A stretch of DNA of 18,926 nt from JBOHHR01 sp050740975 (lineage in GTDB: Bacteria; Pseudomonadota; Gammaproteobacteria; JBOHHR01), in NCBI GenBank assembly GCA_050740975.1, contig JBOIEE010000218.1:1-18926 (forward strand), given 5' to 3'. Shown piece by piece: positions 7,086 through 14,862 of this stretch. The notes beneath the pieces were generated by a model that saw only the letters and a program-made list of their open reading frames with translations, did not search any database and had not been told where the DNA came from. A program made the translations under genes and the position numbers. How positions within the stretch are numbered: position 1 is the first letter of the stretch; the number at the start of each line of letters is the position of its first letter.

Positions 7086-10000
7086 TTACTCTCGCCTCAG
7101 CGCTTGCAGCGTTTTCTTAGAAAACGGATTTCGGCCAGCTTCGAGCTCGGCGATCCAGTTCCGTCGCTTCGGGACATCAGTGCAATCCTTCTGATCGCAC
7201 CACTTTATAAAATACTGGAAATCTTCAATGGCGCCGCGGAAATCCTCCTTCAGTGCCCGCGCTACCCCACGCGTGTCGCGATAGAAACCTTTGTATTTTT
7301 CCGGCGCCCACTGGACCGCGCGTTCACAGGATGGCAGGACGGTTGTCGCAAATTCGTCAAGGCTGCCATACCAACAGATCGCGTTATTGAGGTCAAAATC
7401 TATTGTCTTGATTGCGAGTTGGACAGCCCGTTCGAAACCGGCCAACGCCTCTTGAGTGTGACCCTTCAGTGAATCCCCATCGGCCTGCCGGAGCATTACA
7501 ACAGGACAGATTTCCTGAGGCTGCTTGTCAGGGAAGTAACGTTTCCACTCGTTCCACTCGACGTCGGTCAAGTTGCGGCCGGCGATCGCGCAGGCGCGGT
7601 CCGGCCATGAATCGAAATCCACGTCCCACATCATGACCATGCCATCGAGACCCGCTGAAGCTAGTTTTTTGCCATCCGGGCTGAAGGCGACGCCCTCAAT
7701 CGCGGCAGAGTGACCGGTGAGATCTCGTCCGATGGCCTGGCCGGTGTCCACGTCCCACAATCGGATTGTTCTGTCCAGGCTGCCCGAAGCCAGCGTTCCG
7801 TTGTCCGGGCTGAAGGCCACGCTCAGCACGGCACCTCCGTGGCCCACGAGCCGGTTGCGGATCCGCGACTCGGTCCCGATGTCCCATAGAATGATCGCTC
7901 CGTTTCGATCTCCCGAAGCTAACGTTTTTCCGTCCCAACTGAACGCCAGGCTCCGTAGCTCTGAATCATGCCCAACAAGAAGTTCGTCTTTCGCTTCCCC
8001 CGTGCTGATGTTCCACAATCTTACACTGTTGCCCGAGCTGCCTGAGGCGAGCGTCTTACCGTCTGAGCTGAATGCTACGCTCCCCACATCGGCGTCAGGC
8101 ACGAAGATCGGCGGCTCGATGGGTATCCAGCTACCCGTATTCCTCCACAGGCGGATCTTACCTTCAGTGCATTTATTCTCAGAAGCTTGCGCGCATCCCC
8201 CCGAAGCGAGCATCTTGCCATCACGGCTGAATACCACGCTCCCTGACCACTTCTCAGGACCTTGAAGAGGCTCCTTAAGTACGGGTTGCCGTGTTTCAGT
8301 ATTCCATAGCCCGACCGTCCGATGCTCACTGCCCGATGCCAGCGTCTTCCCATCAGGGCTGAACGCGACGCTCCGCACGGCATCGTCGTGAGCGACGATG
8401 GGTTCACCGATAAATTGTTCAGTGGCCCAATTCCACACGCTGATCCTGCCATCGTCGAAGCCCACTGCAAGAATGTCATGGTTTGGGCTAAACGCCAGGC
8501 ATGTGGCCCCTATCGCGTGACCAAAGAACGGTTGCCCGATAGGACGACGGGCCGCGACGCTCCAAAGTCTGATAGTGCCGTCGGCGCTGGACGAGGCCAG
8601 CATTTTGCCATCGGGGCTAAACGTGACAGCCCTGACACCCGTCAAATGGCCCGCAAGAGGCTGGCCTCGACCGGTCGCTACCTCCCACAGGCGAATGCTT
8701 TTGTCAGCGCTGCCCGTGGCCAGCATCCTGCTGTCAGGGCTGAACGCGACGCTCCACACGGCATCGTCGTGAGCGACGATGGGTTCACCGATGGGTTTCC
8801 AATGGGCGGTATCCCACAAGCGGATCTCGCCTCGAGCGTAATGGTTGCCTGTATCGTGCCCGCCTCCTCCCGAAGCGAGCATCTTACCATTGAGGCTGAA
8901 AGCCACACTCCGCACGTTACCGCTATGACCTAAGGGCTGGCTGACGGCTTTGCCCGTGGCAGCGTCCCACAGCCGTACCGTATGATCCTCGCTGCCCGAA
9001 GCTAACGTCCTGCCGTCCTGACTGAAGGCGACACTCGTTACAATCCTGTCGTGAGCGGCGATGGGCTGTTCAAGAAGGGGCTCCCAGTTGTGGGTGTCCC
9101 ACAGGCGGATTTCACCTGCGGTGCATTGTTCATCTGTTTTTCGAGCGCATCCCCCGGAAGCGAGCATCTTGCCATCGCGGCTGAAGGCCACACTCCACAG
9201 TCCATGCTCATGACTTCGGAGCGGGTCGCGCAGGGGCCGCCCAGTTGCAACATCCCACAACCCGATGCCGCCCCAACTGCCCGACGCGAGTGTCTTCCTA
9301 TCCGGGCTAACGGCCAAGCTCGTCACGCCACCGGCGTTACCTTTAAGGGGCAGACCAATAGGCTGCCGCATTGCTACGTCCCAAAGCATGGCGTTTTGAT
9401 CATTAGCGCCCGATGCCAGCGTTCTGCCGTCCGGGCTAAAGGCCACGCTCCAAATGGTTTGCATGCTGTAAAATGGCACCGTGCCTAACCGTTGACGTGC
9501 ACCGAGATCCCACAGGGCGATCGTGTTGTCATCGCTCCCGGAGGCCAGGGTATTTCCGTCCGGTGAAAACGATACGCTCACGACAGCACCGACGTGCCCG
9601 GTGAGGATTTGCTGGCTGAATGGTGGATCTGCTGCAAGATTCCACAATCTGATGGTTTTGTCACCGCTGCTAGACACTAGCATTCCGCCGACCGGGCTAA
9701 ATGTGACTCCAGTCACGGTGTTAGTGTGGCCGGTAAGAGGGTGGCCGATGGGTTTACCGGCCGCGACGTTCCACAGCCGTACCGTCTTATCCACACTGCC
9801 CGTGGCCAGCGTCTTGCCGTCCGGGCTGAACGCGATGCTATAGATGTGCCCTATATGACCTTGGAGGGGCTCATTGACCGGATCACCGGTCTTCACGTTC
9901 CACAAGCTGACGGTTGTGTCATCACTGCCCGAAGCCAGCATAGTGCCATCGGGGCTGAATACCACGCTCCTCCGCACATCTCTCCGCACTATATCGCCAT

Positions 10001-12056
10001 GACCGCCAAGTGGCTGCCCGATAGGGATAGGTTCGAGCTTATCCGAACTCCACAGCCTCACCATGCCGTCCGCGCCGCTGGAGGCGAGCGTCTTGCCGTC
10101 GGGGCTGAAGGCGACGCTCCTCACTTCGTCGCTGACTAGTCGCTGACCTATGGATGTGCATGTGGTCACGTTCCATAATATGATCTTCCCCTCACTGCCG
10201 CCGGAGGCAAGCGTTTTGGCATCCGGACTGAAAGCAACGCTCCGTACATAATTTTCATGGCCCAGAAGGGGTGGGCAAACGGGCCGGTAAGAGCCAGAGT
10301 AAACGTTCCATAGGATAACAGTCTTGTCGTGGCTTCCCGAGGCCAACAACTTGCCATCGGGGCTGAAGGCCGTGGCCGCCACCGGTTGATTATGGTCGCG
10401 GAGGAAAGTTGTAAGCTGAGGGTTGTGTTCTAGACCGGTGAGCAGACTGCCTCGCGTCTCAACGTTCTTATCACTCCGGTATGCTGCCACGCTTAGGAGC
10501 AACCCCAGGTCAGGCGAGTCCTTTAACAAGGATACTGCTTGCGTTGCCAATCGGCGGATACGCTCGTTCTCAGCCTGGCTCTCCTTCAACTGGACCCGCT
10601 GAAAAAATATAGTGACGAGTGCTACGAGTGACGCTACGCTAATGATCAGGATGCGGTTGCGCTGCTGTTGATTGCGCTCCCGCGCGGCGCGGTCTTTGGC
10701 TTTCCTGCATTCGGCTAAGAACGCGCTCTCAATGTCAGTCAGTTGGCTTGAATTCTCGCGAGCCCAGGTTTCTGCTTCATTCAGGGCTTGACCGGTGAGA
10801 AGAAACCCATCCTGCCGGTCCTTTCTGTGCCATAGATCCGTCTGGTGCTGCAGGGCGCTCAAGTGGACTTTGTACCAGGCGGCGTTGTTATTCCTGATGG
10901 GATCGATCAGCCGGTCATGTACAAGTTCAAACCACGTGGCGTTGCGGCGCTTCTCCTCTCGGACGAGATAAGCGTGGATCAACTCATGGATGATGTGGTT
11001 ATCCAGCCCCTCGCTCCGCTCGCCCCCTTTCAATAGCTGCCCGCGAATCCCCTGCTCGGTAATCAAATGGCGGTCAAACCATTCGCGGATCTCGCGCTCG
11101 CGCGCGCCAAATTTATCCGCAGTCGCTTTGATCCGCTCGGCGTAATAATCGCCGAGCGCGTTATCGACGTCCCCCAGTTCATCGATGTACGTTTCGACAA
11201 TCTCCGTGGCATTTCCCAGGTTCTCCCAGAGTCGCTGGCAGACCACCTGCATTTGCACGGGCTCGACGTAAAGCCCCAAACGCTCTTCAGTGACACCATC
11301 CAGCTGGACCCGTTCGCGGCGCAAGTTATCCACGAGCTTGCGCGCAGCGCCGTCAGTGAACTCGACTTTGGCGTCCCGCACTGGCTCCTGCATCGCTTCG
11401 TGGGCTTCTTTTTCATGCAGGAAATCGAGGCGGAATCTTGTGCCAAGGCGCGTCGGGAGCGGGCGAAGATAGGAATGCAGAGCGGCCACATAATCCTCGC
11501 GCATCGCGAACAGCGCCCAGTTCTGATGATCGCGCAGCGCAGCACCGACCTGGTTAAAGAACTCGTGTTTTTCTTTCTCGTCGCTGGGATCTACCGTCAA
11601 GATCTCTTCGAACTGATCGAAAATCAGCACGTCGTTGGTGATATCGGCATCCGGCTGCGGCCGTTCCCTGAGATAGTCGGCGAGACTTAATGTTGCCAGG
11701 AGATCAATGGGCTTCGGTTGCACGTCCGGCAGGCCGTCTTCCAGGCAAAGCAGCAGGCTCAAGATATAGCGGTTCGCGACCTCGCCTGCAAACCCACTGT
11801 CGGGGGTGAGCACCCGATTGACCCGCATCGTCGGCACCACTTCGAACCGTTCCTCTTTGAGCTTAGGTCTCAGCGCGGCCTCGATCAGCGAGGTTTTGCC
11901 AGCGCCGGAAGGCGAATGGAGCAGAACAATGCGCTCGGCGATCAACAGATCGAACAGGCGCTCCACTTCCCGGTCGCGGCCATAGAGCTTTTCACCGTAA
12001 CGGAACGGACGCGCTCCCACGAATGGGTTGGGACGTGGGTTGAAAGCTCCCGTCAC
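7086..12056 (-). CDS. STAND P-loop NTPase with transmembrane segment, 21 WD40 repeats and TPR-like tail
   Basis: A 1656-aa protein. The N-terminal NTPase (nSTAND1-like) begins NPFVGARPFRYGEKLYGRD. It has Walker A SPSGAGKTS at 48-56, Walker B DVLIFDQFEEIL at 142-153, a MRED segment near 185-188, EPVQMQVVCQRLW at 265-277 and a winged-helix-like FELVHDRLIDPIR at 376-388. A 17-residue hydrophobic stretch (469-485) follows an Arg/Lys-rich segment and looks membrane-spanning. From about 556 to 1480 there are 21 WD40 units with the core AFSPDGKTLASG. The tail (about 1481-1656) has an RNLT motif and a TPR-like segment near 1586-1616. STAND proteins are nucleotide-dependent oligomerising switches, and WD40 propellers bind ligands. 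The GTG start at 12056 overlaps the upstream TGA as GTGA, suggesting translational coupling. Membrane topology is inferred. Confidence 0.93.
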   Translation of the reverse strand: MTGAFNPRPNPFVGARPFRYGEKLYGRDREVERLFDLLIAERIVLLHSPSGAGKTSLIEAALRPKLKEERFEVVPTMRVNRVLTPDSGFAGEVANRYILSLLLCLEDGLPDVQPKPIDLLATLSLADYLRERPQPDADITNDVLIFDQFEEILTVDPSDEKEKHEFFNQVGAALRDHQNWALFAMREDYVAALHSYLRPLPTRLGTRFRLDFLHEKEAHEAMQEPVRDAKVEFTDGAARKLVDNLRRERVQLDGVTEERLGLYVEPVQMQVVCQRLWENLGNATEIVETYIDELGDVDNALGDYYAERIKATADKFGAREREIREWFDRHLITEQGIRGQLLKGGERSEGLDNHIIHELIHAYLVREEKRRNATWFELVHDRLIDPIRNNNAAWYKVHLSALQHQTDLWHRKDRQDGFLLTGQALNEAETWARENSSQLTDIESAFLAECRKAKDRAARERNQQQRNRILIISVASLVALVTIFFQRVQLKESQAENERIRRLATQAVSLLKDSPDLGLLLSVAAYRSDKNVETRGSLLTGLEHNPQLTTFLRDHNQPVAATAFSPDGKLLASGSHDKTVILWNVYSGSYRPVCPPLLGHENYVRSVAFSPDAKTLASGGSEGKIILWNVTTCTSIGQRLVSDEVRSVAFSPDGKTLASSGADGMVRLWSSDKLEPIPIGQPLGGHGDIVRRDVRRSVVFSPDGTMLASGSDDTTVSLWNVKTGDPVNEPLQGHIGHIYSIAFSPDGKTLATGSVDKTVRLWNVAAGKPIGHPLTGHTNTVTGVTFSPVGGMLVSSSGDKTIRLWNLAADPPFSQQILTGHVGAVVSVSFSPDGNTLASGSDDNTIALWDLGARQRLGTVPFYSMQTIWSVAFSPDGRTLASGANDQNAMLWDVAMRQPIGLPLKGNAGGVTSLAVSPDRKTLASGSWGGIGLWDVATGRPLRDPLRSHEHGLWSVAFSRDGKMLASGGCARKTDEQCTAGEIRLWDTHNWEPLLEQPIAAHDRIVTSVAFSQDGRTLASGSEDHTVRLWDAATGKAVSQPLGHSGNVRSVAFSLNGKMLASGGGGHDTGNHYARGEIRLWDTAHWKPIGEPIVAHDDAVWSVAFSPDSRMLATGSADKSIRLWEVATGRGQPLAGHLTGVRAVTFSPDGKMLASSSADGTIRLWSVAARRPIGQPFFGHAIGATCLAFSPNHDILAVGFDDGRISVWNWATEQFIGEPIVAHDDAVRSVAFSPDGKTLASGSEHRTVGLWNTETRQPVLKEPLQGPEKWSGSVVFSRDGKMLASGGCAQASENKCTEGKIRLWRNTGSWIPIEPPIFVPDADVGSVAFSSDGKTLASGSSGNSVRLWNISTGEAKDELLVGHDSELRSLAFSWDGKTLASGDRNGAIILWDIGTESRIRNRLVGHGGAVLSVAFSPDNGTLASGSLDRTIRLWDVDTGQAIGRDLTGHSAAIEGVAFSPDGKKLASAGLDGMVMMWDVDFDSWPDRACAIAGRNLTDVEWNEWKRYFPDKQPQEICPVVMLRQADGDSLKGHTQEALAGFERAVQLAIKTIDFDLNNAICWYGSLDEFATTVLPSCERAVQWAPEKYKGFYRDTRGVARALKEDFRGAIEDFQYFIKWCDQKDCTDVPKRRNWIAELEAGRNPFSKKTLQALRRE
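7617..10400 (-). repeat. Array of 21 WD40-coding repeats
   Basis: Twenty-one units of about 45 codons each encode variants of AFSPDGKTLASGS...IRLWD. The unit cores start near protein residues 562, 608, 649, 699, 742, 786, 829, 872, 916, 957, 1010, 1052, 1104, 1145, 1188, 1231, 1275, 1328, 1371, 1414 and 1457. Twenty-one units would fill three seven-bladed propellers exactly. Units 10, 12 and 17 carry longer insertions after LASGG. Unit sequences remain similar at the DNA level, so internal recombination is likely. Confidence 0.9.
8353..8792. repeat. Pair of 59-base near-identical direct repeats (8353-8411 and 8734-8792)
   Basis: The two copies differ at one base of 59 by my reading (G at one site against A) and lie 381 bases apart. 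They encode the same stretch of WD40 units 13 and 16, EPIVAHDDAV followed by SVAFSP. The identity is much higher than between other units, which suggests a recent internal duplication or gene conversion. Confidence 0.8.
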
Positions 12057-14137
12057 AGTCCGCCCCCCTGCCCGGCCGGGACGCTATCGCCCGGGCGAGG
12101 CTGCAATTCCTTTATAAAGTCTTCCGTACTACCCCAGTAGATGTCGATTTTCGCCCCTCGGAAATAGAACTCCAGGTAGCGCCGGGCGCCCCGCGGATCA
12201 AGGGTCCGGCCTTCTTCTGGTTCGATCTGAACACCGACGTGCGTGTAGTCGTCAAGCCGCTTTTTTCCCTCTTGCTCCATCAGGCTGCGGAAAAGTACCC
12301 GGAAATTCCAGTCGTCCAACTGGAACCCGAGGAAAAGCAAAGCTGAGTCGGCGAGCGCCCGGCGCACCTTCTCCGGAATAAGTTCCTTGTTGGCGGTGAC
12401 CCCCATCAGATATTTGAAATAGTCGTCCTCGGTGAGCACCAGGGATTTGGGTTCCCGGAACTGGCCAAAGAGGTGATAGACCAGTGGCCGCTGCGCGCTG
12501 GGCTTGTAGTTGGGCTCGTCGTCGTAGACCGATGGAGTCTGTTCGGTGTGGTCGTTCCATGGACAGAGCACGACCTCGGGCCGCTTGCCCTTGGCAACGA
12601 GCGCCTGCGCGAGGAGATTATCCTCGTTCGCCGTGATATAGATTGGAAACTCGAATCCCGCCAGCACCGCGTGCGGTTCTCCGGGATCGCGTTCCCGGCG
12701 CCGTTTGCCGACCTCTGCCAACAACTGGTCGAGGGGGGCTTCCTTTAACTCGTCCGGGAGGTCACTCCCTTCCCGTTTAAGGACCTCGCGGCGCAGGTAT
12801 TTCTGAAACTCTTTACGTGCGAAAGAAAGGTCCTGAGTGATGGCAAGGTACTGGGTGACTTGCGGCAAGTCCTCCCGGCTGTATGGCGCTAGCGGGAAGT
12901 TATTGGCGTCCGCCAGGCGCTGCGCAAGCGCGCGAGATGACCCAAATAGCGGCTCAATAAGGCCTGGTCCGAGGATAGGAGTACATTCCCCCGAACGGAT
13001 GCTACTCAGCAGCGCGGGCCGCCGCTGGAATCCCTGGCTATCGGCGGCAAACCCAGGCGTGTACCAGATGCGCCCGCTCTTTAAGCGCATGAACAGGACC
13101 GGCATCCACCAGTCCGGCCGATCCCGCACAGCGCCGCGCGCCGCGGCCATCGCCCGATCGATCTGCCCGTCGTGGCACAGCTCGCGAAAAAAAACCGGCA
13201 TGAAGCCCTCTACTGTCTGTATGGTGACATTACTCTGCATCGCCACCACCGCCGGAATTCCCGCCTCCGCAAGACGCGGCCCCAACGCGGACAGCGCACC
13301 TTTGTCACCGCTGGAGTACTCCCCGCCGCTGCCAGCGCTCTGGCACGAGGCAAGCACGACGAGCGCGGGCCGCTGCTGCAACTCAGAAAGCCTTGTCACG
13401 AGCTCGCTGCCAGCGACGCTGGCGGTGTTGCCCGCTTCGTTTTCCAGTAAAACCCGCGGCTCGTCTCTAATCAATGTCCCGTGGCACACGAGATAAAGAA
13501 TATCGTAGACCTCGCGCAGTTGAGCGACGAGTTTGTCCAACGTGGTGCTCCCTGCCGATGCCAGCGTGGTTACCGGAATGCTGCCAAGCGCCGACTTTGC
13601 TCGCGCGATCTCGCCAGGCACGTCTACTGGCACTAACGACCAACTTACCAAGTCGGCTGGGTTGGCAACTGCGACCAACGCGTGCAGGTCACCCAGGGCA
13701 CGGAGCCGCACCGGACGCCAGTCCCAGCTATTGAGATAGCGGGAAAAAAGGATGTGCTCGCTGGTGACAAATGACGATCCGTCCTCGGGATCACGCAGCG
13801 TCTCCCAGCGCAACCCGTGCAGTTCCGGTGCGCTCTGACCGATAAAAAGCCGCAGGCGCAGCGACGCATCGGCGGCCTGTGCAGTGCTGCGCGCCTGGGC
13901 GAACGCTGTCCAGACCCTCGAGTCGGCGAACAGGCTCTTGGTCAGAAGCTCTCCATAGGCGGCAGAGTCGAGAGCAAGCTCGCCCAGCCCGTCGCGATCG
14001 AAGCGAACCTGGGGAGATTCATCGCGCATCAGCCGCACCTCGGTGTCGCTTGGCGGCTGGTTCAAACGAAGCTCGATGCTGTAGCTGTCCGCATCACCCC
14101 GGCGCAGGCCGATCTCGAGATCGTGAAAAGCGGTCAC
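12053..14137 (-). CDS. CHAT caspase-like protease fused to a SIR2-like domain, first gene of the operon
   Basis: A 694-aa protein. The CHAT domain has YDILYLVCHGTL at 211-222 (catalytic His219) and LVVLASCQSAG at 259-269 (catalytic Cys265), then the usual CHAT end around PDWWMPVLFMRLKSG. A SIR2-like domain follows from about residue 375: ECTPILGPGL at 384-393 (NAD-site-like), ITANEDNLL at 501-509 (Asn504 at the usual TTNxD asparagine), YHLFG at 554-558, VLTEDDYFKYL and LLFLGFQLDDW at 600-610. SIR2-like domains in defence proteins often cleave NAD. Here the usual HG catalytic motif reads FG, with a His two residues earlier, so activity is uncertain. The GTG at 14137 is chosen because no other start lies between it and an in-frame TGA near 14177. 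GGGG lies 7 bases upstream. No signal peptide or membrane segment is visible. It is coupled by GTGA overlap to the STAND gene. Confidence 0.9.
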   Translation of the reverse strand: MTAFHDLEIGLRRGDADSYSIELRLNQPPSDTEVRLMRDESPQVRFDRDGLGELALDSAAYGELLTKSLFADSRVWTAFAQARSTAQAADASLRLRLFIGQSAPELHGLRWETLRDPEDGSSFVTSEHILFSRYLNSWDWRPVRLRALGDLHALVAVANPADLVSWSLVPVDVPGEIARAKSALGSIPVTTLASAGSTTLDKLVAQLREVYDILYLVCHGTLIRDEPRVLLENEAGNTASVAGSELVTRLSELQQRPALVVLASCQSAGSGGEYSSGDKGALSALGPRLAEAGIPAVVAMQSNVTIQTVEGFMPVFFRELCHDGQIDRAMAAARGAVRDRPDWWMPVLFMRLKSGRIWYTPGFAADSQGFQRRPALLSSIRSGECTPILGPGLIEPLFGSSRALAQRLADANNFPLAPYSREDLPQVTQYLAITQDLSFARKEFQKYLRREVLKREGSDLPDELKEAPLDQLLAEVGKRRRERDPGEPHAVLAGFEFPIYITANEDNLLAQALVAKGKRPEVVLCPWNDHTEQTPSVYDDEPNYKPSAQRPLVYHLFGQFREPKSLVLTEDDYFKYLMGVTANKELIPEKVRRALADSALLFLGFQLDDWNFRVLFRSLMEQEGKKRLDDYTHVGVQIEPEEGRTLDPRGARRYLEFYFRGAKIDIYWGSTEDFIKELQPRPGDSVPAGQGGGL

Positions 14138-14150
14138 GACGAAACCCCAA

Positions 14151-14180
14151 AAGACATCGATCTGTAAATTTTTCTGTCAA
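14151..14180 (-). promoter_or_regulatory. Possible promoter of the four-gene operon
   Basis: A perfect TTGACA (minus strand, 14175-14180) is followed after 18 bases by a weak TGTCTT (14151-14156). This would leave a leader of only a few bases before the GTG at 14137. It lies inside or at the edge of the transposase remnant, so the operon may use DNA brought by, or left by, the insertion element. The -10 match is poor, so the call is tentative. Confidence 0.28.
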
Positions 14181-14422
14181 AAACTACGAAACCTTGGCTG
14201 TCTCTATCTAGGAGTATGCTGCGCCAACATCCCCCTTTGCTGATGAACTGGTTTCGCACCCAAGGTGCCCTCTCGAACAACGTCGTCAAGGGCTTCAACA
14301 AAAAGCTAAAACTGACCACCAGGAAAGCCTACGGCTATTTCAGCTTCAGAACAATAGAAATAGCTCTCTATCACACACTTGCCGCACTACCCGAGCCCGA
14401 ATCTGCCCACAAATTTTGCTGA
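14168..14422 (+). mobile_element. C-terminal remnant of an ISL3-family transposase
   Basis: The frame is open from 14168 (after a TAA at 14165-14167) to a stop at 14420-14422. It reads MLRQHPPLLMNWFRTQGALS, then VVKGFNKKLKLTTRKAYGY, then TIEIALYHTLAALPEPE and KFC. This matches the C-terminal end of ISL3-family transposases, where the last DDE acidic residue normally lies in a VEGFN-type motif; here it is VKGFN, so that Glu is replaced by Lys. Only about 85 residues remain of a protein that is normally several hundred residues long, so it is inactive. Its upstream end lies directly against the CHAT-SIR2 gene. I could not identify a terminal inverted repeat between 14423 and 14495. Confidence 0.8.
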
Positions 14423-14698
14423 GGAGCCGGATTGAAATACCACAGCTCTTGCAGTGTCCGTCGGGAGGGAGAATGACCGAGAGGCTGTCGCGCTGTTCTT
14501 GGCGGTGTCCCACTTGCCCTTGGGAAGGTTGACCGCGCCGGGTATGTGTCCCTTGGCGTAGTCGCTGGGCAGACGCACGTCCACGACGACAAAGTCACCG
14601 CCGCGCTGTACCAGATAATCGAGTTCATGAGTGCCCGTGGTGAAAATCATCTTTGCCTCGAAGAACCTGCGGGCCAGATCGAGATCGTAGTTGCTCAT
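14387..14698 (-). pseudogene. Rhodanese-like protein gene, 3' half lost
   Basis: The gene starts at an ATG at 14698 with GAGAGGAG about 6-8 bases upstream. Residues 1-68 (down to about 14495) match a single-domain rhodanese: MSNYDLDLARRFFEAK, then DFVVVDVRLPSDYAKGHIPG and AVNLPKGKWDTAKN. The second half, including the active-site Cys loop expected around YCYSQVC, is missing. The remaining frame to 14387 is unrelated and runs antisense over the transposase remnant. It cannot be a sulfurtransferase. It is divergent from the LysR gene, a common arrangement of regulator and target. The truncation was probably caused by insertion and later decay of the ISL3 element. Confidence 0.78.
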
Positions 14699-14862
14699 GG
14701 TTTGACTCCTCTCAGTGTTGGTTGGATTCAGACGGTCATAGCGGCTGCTTTCACGGTGCTAGAAACGTCAGCGCTGTGTGATAGTGAGAATAGCGCGCGT
14801 GGCCTGTTTGATAATCGGGGTAAGCGGAATAAAATTGTTCACGGATATGAGGTAATCGCTGA
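14699..14862. promoter_or_regulatory. Divergent intergenic region between rhodanese and LysR genes
   Basis: This 164-base spacer must carry the promoters for both divergent genes and probably the LysR operator. An AT-richer part with GATAAT near 14809-14814 is a candidate promoter element, but I found no convincing -35/-10 pair or LysR dyad. GAGG at 14849-14852 serves the LysR GTG start at 14863. Confidence 0.35.

Larger units (their letters stand above)
4258..14137 (-). other. Four-gene CHAT-SIR2 / STAND-WD40 / C25-like protease / alpha-beta hydrolase operon
   Basis: Four minus-strand genes are tightly packed in the order 14137-12053, 12056-7086, 7055-5631 and 5577-4258. The first two overlap by 4 bases (GTGA), and the later gaps are 30 and 53 bases. 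No promoter or terminator is evident between them, so a single transcript is likely. Their domains are switch NTPase, repeat sensor, two clan CD proteases, a SIR2-like domain and a hydrolase. These families recur in bacterial conflict and programmed-death systems. Grouping them as one functional module is inference from spacing and domain content. Confidence 0.8.

Noticed and set aside
8322..8933. Plus-strand reading frame of 203 codons, with similar ones across 7717-10139
   Set aside because: Antisense shadow of the WD40 array. Its repetitive translation mirrors the repeat DNA and it matches no family.
7617..10400. Regularly spaced repeats resembling a CRISPR array or minisatellite
   Set aside because: The units are about 130 bases, diverged, and in frame with a WD40 consensus, so they are protein repeats inside one gene.
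11067..11690. Plus-strand reading frame of 207 codons
   Set aside because: Lies entirely antisense to the conserved STAND NTPase domain, with no recognisable protein motif.
14134..14319. Minus-strand 61-codon frame upstream of the CHAT-SIR2 gene
   Set aside because: Antisense to the transposase remnant and overlapping the CHAT-SIR2 start. There is no family resemblance.
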